Made by a program: the position numbers and the translations under genes
Shown: positions 59,742 through 64,000 of the stretch, in pieces
Numbering within the stretch: the stretch's first letter is position 1
Layout: each line of letters starts with the position of its first letter
DNA from: Pseudoflavonifractor_A sp022772585
GTDB taxonomy: Bacteria > Bacillota > Clostridia > Oscillospirales > Oscillospiraceae
Length of the DNA: 64,000 nucleotides
Reading direction: 5' to 3'
Assembly: GCF_052065415.1 (NCBI RefSeq)
Contig: NZ_JBQHUB010000015.1
Span: 1 to 64,000 of the forward strand
The notes under the pieces: model-generated
Databases searched by the model: none
What the model was told of the DNA's origin: nothing
The model's input: only the letters and a program-made list of their open reading frames with translations

Positions 59742-60587
59742 TTAACCCTTGACGGCGCCTGCGGCCACACCCTTGATGATATGCTTCTGGCACAGCAGGT
59801 AGATGATGATGATGGGGATGATGTTCATCATGATGGAGGCCATCATGGGGCCCATCTCCACCTTGCCAAAGCTGCCGCGGAAATACTGGATCAGGATGGG
59901 GATGGTCATATAGCCCTTGGTGCGGTCCAGCACCAGGTAGGGCAGCAGATAGTCGTTCCACAGCCACATGGTCTCCAGAATGCCCACCGAGATGAGGGTG
60001 GGCTTCAGAATGGGGAGGACCACCATGAAGAAGGTCTGGATGGGGTTGCAGCCGTCGATCATGGCGGCCTCCTCGATCTCGATGGGGATGGACTTCATAA
60101 AGCCGCAGAACATGAACACAGCCAGGCCCGCGCCGAAGCCCAGGTAGATGATGCAGATGGTGTAGGGGCTGCTCAGGTGCAGCCGGTCCGCCGTGGCGGA
60201 CAGGGTGAACATCAGCATCTGGAAGGGGACGACCATGGAGAATACAAAGAGGTAGTAGAGGGCCTTGCTGTACCAGCTCTTCACCCGGGTGATGAACCAG
60301 GCGCACATGGAGCAGCACACCAGGATGAGCACCACCGAGCTGATGGTGATGACTAGGCTATACCAGAAGGCGGTGAGGAAGCCCTTGGAGGTCAGGGCAT
60401 TGACGTAGTTGGCAAGGCCCGCGAAGGTCTCGCCGGTGGGGAGCTGGAAGGCGGTGCCTGTGCTGATGGAGGTCTCCTTCTTCAGGGAGTTGAACAAAAT
60501 CATGAAGATGGGGTACACCCAGGCAAGGCACAGTATACCCAGGACGACCGACAGGATCCGGTCCTTGATCCGGTTACGTTTTCCCAT
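59742..60587 (-). CDS. Sugar ABC transporter permease, MalG-like
   Basis: This 281-residue membrane protein has six TM helices and the ABC permease (BPD) signature EAAMIDGCNPIQTFFMVVLPIL, which docks the ATPase. The amino end MGKRNRIKDRILSVVLGILC and carboxy end match the MalG/CUT1 subfamily. ATG 60587 overlaps the stop of the other permease (TAATG), with AGGAGGTG upstream. The two permeases form a heterodimer. No ATPase gene is in the operon, so a shared MsmX/UgpC-like ATPase elsewhere is expected. Confidence 0.93.
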   Translation of the reverse strand: MGKRNRIKDRILSVVLGILCLAWVYPIFMILFNSLKKETSISTGTAFQLPTGETFAGLANYVNALTSKGFLTAFWYSLVITISSVVLILVCCSMCAWFITRVKSWYSKALYYLFVFSMVVPFQMLMFTLSATADRLHLSSPYTICIIYLGFGAGLAVFMFCGFMKSIPIEIEEAAMIDGCNPIQTFFMVVLPILKPTLISVGILETMWLWNDYLLPYLVLDRTKGYMTIPILIQYFRGSFGKVEMGPMMASIMMNIIPIIIIYLLCQKHIIKGVAAGAVKG

Positions 60588-61438
60588 TACTGCTGCACCT
60601 CCTTGGAGCGGGTCGCGCGAAGCTGGAACAGGGAGATCACGATGACCAGCACGCAGAAGATGACCGCCTTGGCCTGGCCGTAGCCCTTCCACTGGGGACC
60701 GGAGCGGCCGTAGAAGGTCTGATAGATGTTCAGGGCCAGCATCTCGGTCTTGTGGGCGGGATCGCCGCCGGTGAGGGCCAGGTTCTGGTCAAAAAGCTTG
60801 AAGCCGTTGGTCAGGCTGAGGAAGAGGCAGATGGTGATGGAGGGCATCAGGTTGGGCAGCTTTACCTTCCACAGGATCTGCCGCTCACTGGCGCCGTCGA
60901 TACGGGCCGCCTCCAGATAGTCACCGGGGATGGACTGGAGGCCGGCGATGTAGATGATCATCATATAGCCGATCTGCTGCCAGCACATCAGGATCACCAG
61001 GCCGATGAAGCCATAGGGCGCGTGAAGGGAGAGCAGGGGCTTGCCCAGCAGGGTCAGCACGCAGTTGAGCAGGATGTTCCAGATATAGCCCAGCACGATG
61101 CCGCCGATCAGGTTGGGCATGAAGTACACCGAGCGGAACAGGTTGGTGCCCTTGATCTCCCGGGTCAGCGCCAGGGCGATGGCCAGGGCGGCCAGATTGA
61201 TGCACAGGGTGGATACCACCGTGAACAGGGCGGTGAACCAGAAGGCATGGAGGAAGTCGGACTCCGTCAGGGCAAAGATGTAGTTTTTCAGGCCGTTGAA
61301 GCTGGCCCGGTCGATGGTGATGAACTTGCAGAAGGACAGATAGAGGCCCTGCAGGAAGGGCCACACAAAGCCGATGATAAATGCCGCCAGCGTGGGGACG
61401 ACGAACACCGGCCAATATCGCCGGATGGTTTTTTCCAC
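60587..61438 (-). CDS. Sugar ABC transporter permease, MalF-like
   Basis: This 283-residue permease with six TM helices has the CUT1 signature EAARIDGASERQILWKVKLP. The amino end RRYWPVFVVPTLAAFIIGFV is typical of short MalF-like proteins lacking the large extra loop. It pairs with the MalG-like protein encoded next. The start is ATG 61438 after GGAGGGATAT. A terminator-like hairpin lies between it and the binding-protein gene, giving lower expression than the lipoprotein. Confidence 0.93.
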   Translation of the reverse strand: MEKTIRRYWPVFVVPTLAAFIIGFVWPFLQGLYLSFCKFITIDRASFNGLKNYIFALTESDFLHAFWFTALFTVVSTLCINLAALAIALALTREIKGTNLFRSVYFMPNLIGGIVLGYIWNILLNCVLTLLGKPLLSLHAPYGFIGLVILMCWQQIGYMMIIYIAGLQSIPGDYLEAARIDGASERQILWKVKLPNLMPSITICLFLSLTNGFKLFDQNLALTGGDPAHKTEMLALNIYQTFYGRSGPQWKGYGQAKAVIFCVLVIVISLFQLRATRSKEVQQ

Positions 61439-61503
61439 AATATCCCTCCTAGAGATGGAATGAGCCGCGGGTCATACCGGGGGGATTCCCCTGCGGGCAG
61501 AGC

Positions 61504-61542
61504 AAAAAAAGGAACGGGGCGGGCGGAAGGCCCACCCCGTTC
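61504..61542 (-). terminator. Attenuating hairpin after binding-protein gene
   Basis: GAACGGGG-C-GGGC pairs with GCCC-A-CCCCGTTC (one mismatch) and the minus strand then reads T7. Partial termination here would raise the level of binding protein over permease. Confidence 0.8.
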
Positions 61543-61568
61543 TGATAAACTGTGCGGTGCGCTGTGTA

Positions 61569-62906
61569 TTAGCCGTTGAGGGCGGCGTACTCGCTGGCCC
61601 AGCCGTCCACGAACTGGGAGACCACATCGTCCCAGGAGCCGCCGGCGGTGTAGGCGGTCAGAGCGGAAGCCAGCTCATCCTTCCAGGTCTGGGAGGGAAT
61701 GGTGAGGAAGGCCCAGCCAACGGGAGTCTTGCCCGCGGCGGTGTAGGCGGCGTCCTGCTTGACAAACAGGTTGGGGGACTCCTGAGCGGCCTTGAAGGGG
61801 ATGACGAAGCCCATGTCCTCAGCCATGGCCTTGGTGCCCTGCTCGGAGGTGACGCACCAGTTCATGAAGTCCAGAGTGGCCTGGATGTCCTCTTCCTTGG
61901 CGGTGCCGTTGACGCACCAGTAGTTCTCAGTGCCGGTGCACAGGCCCTGGTTGGCCTCGTCGCCCACGCCCACATAGATGGGGATCATGGCCAGATCGTC
62001 ATCGGTGAACTTGCCCTCGCCCACCAGGTTGCCGTACTCCCAGGAACCGTTCTGGAAGAACGCGGCCTCGCCGGCCAGGAACTCGTTGCGGGAGTCGTCG
62101 CCGGTCTTGCTGGCCAGGACGGCGGGCTCGCAGGTGGAATTGTTGATGTACAGGTCAAAAATGGCCTTGTAGTTGTCCAGATAGGTGCCCTCGATGGCGT
62201 CGGTCACGCCGATGCCCTTATCCTGGTACTCGAAGTAGATGGGCATGTTGGCCAGGTGGGTCTGGAAGCGCCAGTTGGAGGAGCCGTCCATGCCGGCGGA
62301 GGAGAAGGCGGCGAAGCCCAGCTCATCCTTGCGGGCGGTGATGTCCTCGGCACAGGCCTTCAGGTCGGCGAAGGAGTCGATGTCCTCCACCTTGTAGCCG
62401 GCCTTGTCCAGCAGGGTCTTGTTGGCGATGATGCCGTAGGACTCGATGACGTAGGCAATGCCCAGGGTGGCGTCGCCGTCCTTCAGGGCGAAGGCGTCGC
62501 TGGTCAGCTGGCCCAGCACATCGGAGCCGGTCAGGTCATAACAGTAATCTTTCCAGTTGGCCAGACCCACAGGGCCGTTGACCTGGAACAGGGTGGGAGG
62601 ATTGCTCTTGGCGATCTCGCTCATCAGGGTCTGCTCATAGGTGTTGGAGGCGGCGGTGACCACGGTGACGGGCACGCCGGTCTCTTCGGTGTAGGCCTTG
62701 GCCAGGTTCTGCCAGGCCTCGTCCTGCTCGGGCTTGAAGTTCAGGTAGTACACGGAGCCGGAGGCGGCGGGCTTGGCGGGGGCGGAGGCGGCGGGAGCGC
62801 TGCTCTCACCAGGAGCGGAGGAGGGCTGGCTGGTGGTGCCGCCGCAGCCGGCCAGAAGACCGGCGCAAAGAGACAGGGAAAGCGCGAGTGCGATTACCTT
62901 TTTCAT
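61569..62906 (-). CDS. Extracellular sugar-binding lipoprotein (CUT1 family)
   Basis: This 445-residue lipoprotein has a signal ending LAGCGG (lipobox L-L-A-G-C, Cys at about 21), then a Ser/Ala/Pro-rich linker. The cluster F/family 1 solute-binding fold includes YTEETGVPVTVVTAASNTYE, SNPPTLFQVNGPVGLANWKD, GIAYVIESYGIIANKTLLDK and EAAFFQNGSWEYGN. It captures oligosaccharides outside the cell; malQ in the operon points to maltodextrin. SD AAAAGGAGT lies before the ATG. Operator and promoter lie just upstream. Confidence 0.93.
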   Translation of the reverse strand: MKKVIALALSLSLCAGLLAGCGGTTSQPSSAPGESSAPAASAPAKPAASGSVYYLNFKPEQDEAWQNLAKAYTEETGVPVTVVTAASNTYEQTLMSEIAKSNPPTLFQVNGPVGLANWKDYCYDLTGSDVLGQLTSDAFALKDGDATLGIAYVIESYGIIANKTLLDKAGYKVEDIDSFADLKACAEDITARKDELGFAAFSSAGMDGSSNWRFQTHLANMPIYFEYQDKGIGVTDAIEGTYLDNYKAIFDLYINNSTCEPAVLASKTGDDSRNEFLAGEAAFFQNGSWEYGNLVGEGKFTDDDLAMIPIYVGVGDEANQGLCTGTENYWCVNGTAKEEDIQATLDFMNWCVTSEQGTKAMAEDMGFVIPFKAAQESPNLFVKQDAAYTAAGKTPVGWAFLTIPSQTWKDELASALTAYTAGGSWDDVVSQFVDGWASEYAALNG

Positions 62907-62951
62907 TTTGATACTCCTTTTCCTCTGATGGTTGATTGAGGATAATATCTA

Positions 62952-62975
62952 TTTTTACATCCGAAGATGCAAAAA
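62952..62975 (-). promoter_or_regulatory. LacI-type operator upstream of sugar-binding protein gene
   Basis: TTTTTACATC (62952-62961) and GATGCAAAAA (62966-62975) form a near-perfect palindrome with a 4-base centre. It directly precedes -10-like TATTAT on the minus strand and follows the lacI stop. Confidence 0.7.
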
Positions 62976-63989
62976 TCAGTTGAGGGCGGCGACACTGTCG
63001 CCGGTGCGCAGGGTGGTCTTCACCCGCACATGGCGGTTGCCCACCCGTTCCTCCACCATGTCCAGCAGGATACGCACGGCCTCTCCGCCCATCTCGGCCT
63101 GGGGTTGGATCAGGGTGGTCAGGGTGGGGACGGTATAGGCGGACATGTCAATGCCGTCAATGGCGATGATGGAACAGTCCTCCGGGACGCGGCGCCCGCC
63201 GTCGTGCAGGGCTTTCATGGCGGCCACCGCCATGGAGTCGGCGATGGCGAATACGGCGGTGAAATCCTGCCGCCGCTCCAGCAGGCGGCGGATGCTCACG
63301 TAGGACGCCGCCATGTCAAAGTCGCCGGTCTCGGCCACCAGTTCCGCATCCAGGGGAATGCCGTTCTCCGTAAGGGCCTGGCAGTAGCCCCGGTAGCGCA
63401 GCTCGCTGATGGAGTGGTCGCAGACCGAGTCCAGAAGTACGGCGATCTTCCGGTGGCCGTTGCGGATAAGCAGCTCCACCGCCCGGCGGGCCTCCTCCTG
63501 ATCGTCGATGGACACCGAGGAATAGGCCGACCGGTCCAGGCTGCCGAAGCTGTTGGTGAAAGAGCAGCAGACAAAGGGAATATCCAGCGCCGCCGTCTGC
63601 TCCGGCGTGTAGTCGAAGCAGCCGCCCAGCAGGATAAGTCCCCGCAGCCGTTTGGAGCGGGCCAGACTGGCGCCGGCCTGTATCTCATCCTCCCCGGAGC
63701 GGATCTGATGGAGGACCATGGTGTAGCCCGCCTGGCCGATGGCGTTCTCGATGGCCCGGATGACTCCGGTAAAAAAGGGGTTGCCCACACCGCGGACCAC
63801 CAGGCCGATGGCGTCAGACTGGGGGCGTACCAGATCCCGGGCGCTGTTGTTGGGCACATAGTGGAGCTTCTCCACCGCCTCCATGACCCGGGCGCGGACG
63901 GCGTCACTGACGTCGGGATGGTGGTTGAGCACACGGGAGACAGTGCTGACGGAAACGCCGCTGTATTCGGCGACATCCTTGATGGTCAT
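62976..63989 (-). CDS. LacI-family transcriptional regulator
   Basis: This 337-residue sugar-responsive repressor begins MTIKDVAEYSGVSVSTVSRV followed by LNHHPDVSDAVRARVMEAVE (HTH and hinge helix, residues 1-55). The periplasmic-binding-protein-like sensor domain contains IGLVVRGVGNPFFTGVIRAI and ending segments FAIADSMAVAAMKALHDGGR and VPTLTTLIQPQAEMGGEAVR. It lies 69 bases upstream of the binding-protein gene on the same strand. The palindrome in that gap is its probable target. Its own promoter is beyond the window edge. It likely derepresses the operon when maltodextrin is present. Confidence 0.93.
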   Translation of the reverse strand: MTIKDVAEYSGVSVSTVSRVLNHHPDVSDAVRARVMEAVEKLHYVPNNSARDLVRPQSDAIGLVVRGVGNPFFTGVIRAIENAIGQAGYTMVLHQIRSGEDEIQAGASLARSKRLRGLILLGGCFDYTPEQTAALDIPFVCCSFTNSFGSLDRSAYSSVSIDDQEEARRAVELLIRNGHRKIAVLLDSVCDHSISELRYRGYCQALTENGIPLDAELVAETGDFDMAASYVSIRRLLERRQDFTAVFAIADSMAVAAMKALHDGGRRVPEDCSIIAIDGIDMSAYTVPTLTTLIQPQAEMGGEAVRILLDMVEERVGNRHVRVKTTLRTGDSVAALN

Positions 63990-64000
63990 CGATCCGCCCT

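Noticed and set aside
62952..62975. Intrinsic terminator of lacI
   Set aside because: The stem is AT-rich and weak, and it sits at a promoter; a LacI operator explains it better.

Overview
The window looks like chromosomal DNA of a GC-rich, Gram-positive, probably spore-forming gut Clostridium of the Oscillospiraceae type (Flavonifractor/Lawsonibacter-like; genus is an inference). Supporting signs are a SpoIID/LytB-like protein, a SpoVB/MurJ-type flippase, NiaR, an ECF-transporter S component, type III pantothenate kinase, ammonia-dependent AsnA, a split archaeal-type glutamate synthase, an RsiV-type anti-sigma factor and many SD-led, TG-extended -10 promoters. The first ~122 bases are a damaged contig end with a 32-C homopolymer.

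Layout. 0-3 kb: the tail of a split glutamate synthase operon (FMN domain, polyferredoxin, FAD oxidoreductase, GXGXG domain). 3-39 kb: ordinary core chromosome with short operons and strong hairpin terminators. It holds pyrG, a lipid-linked flippase, DUF554, niaR, a membrane-anchored XRE regulator, an unknown protein, ftsH-1, gap, rlmB followed by a degenerate P-type-ATPase-like protein, an FAD protein, a SpoIID-like protein, citrate synthase, an orphan VanS-like kinase, metG, coaBC, a putative pantothenate ECF S-component and coaX. These are followed by an RluA-type synthase, DUF1836-DegV-prmA, an ABC-F ATPase, rlmA, asnA and a sigV/rsiV-like pair with its own ECF promoter.

40.0-40.3 kb: tRNA-Met, tRNA-Glu and tRNA-Val under one promoter. 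40.3-48.9 kb: an accessory island with more AT-rich genes. It carries BlaI/BlaR-like regulators, TetR with two matching operators, several very small proteins, a lipoprotein, a flavodoxin-like reductase and at least four broken genes, including a dockerin-tailed chimera. It ends in a diverged 3' half of a tRNA-Val-like gene, which suggests past integration at tRNA-Val, although no integrase remains. 49-52.4 kb: a ferrous-iron uptake cluster (Cys-rich partner, feoB, two feoA) with three copies of one palindrome. 52.4-58.1 kb: TetR/DegV, TetR, an HdeD-like membrane protein, and a second ftsH preceded by a small unknown gene and a dense TGTCAGG palindrome cluster. 58.2-64 kb: a maltodextrin-type operon (lacI, binding lipoprotein, two permeases, malQ), all on the minus strand.

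A ~100-bp multi-hairpin repeat with inverted-repeat-like ends occurs at about 23.6, 28.9, 31.7-32.0 and 40.65 kb. The most unusual points are this repeat family and its composite copy, the tRNA-bounded decaying island, the P-type-ATPase pseudoenzyme, the natural Glu-to-Gln change in ABC-F domain 2, and the palindromes linking HdeD-like and FtsH genes. All family assignments come from reading motifs; no database search was run.
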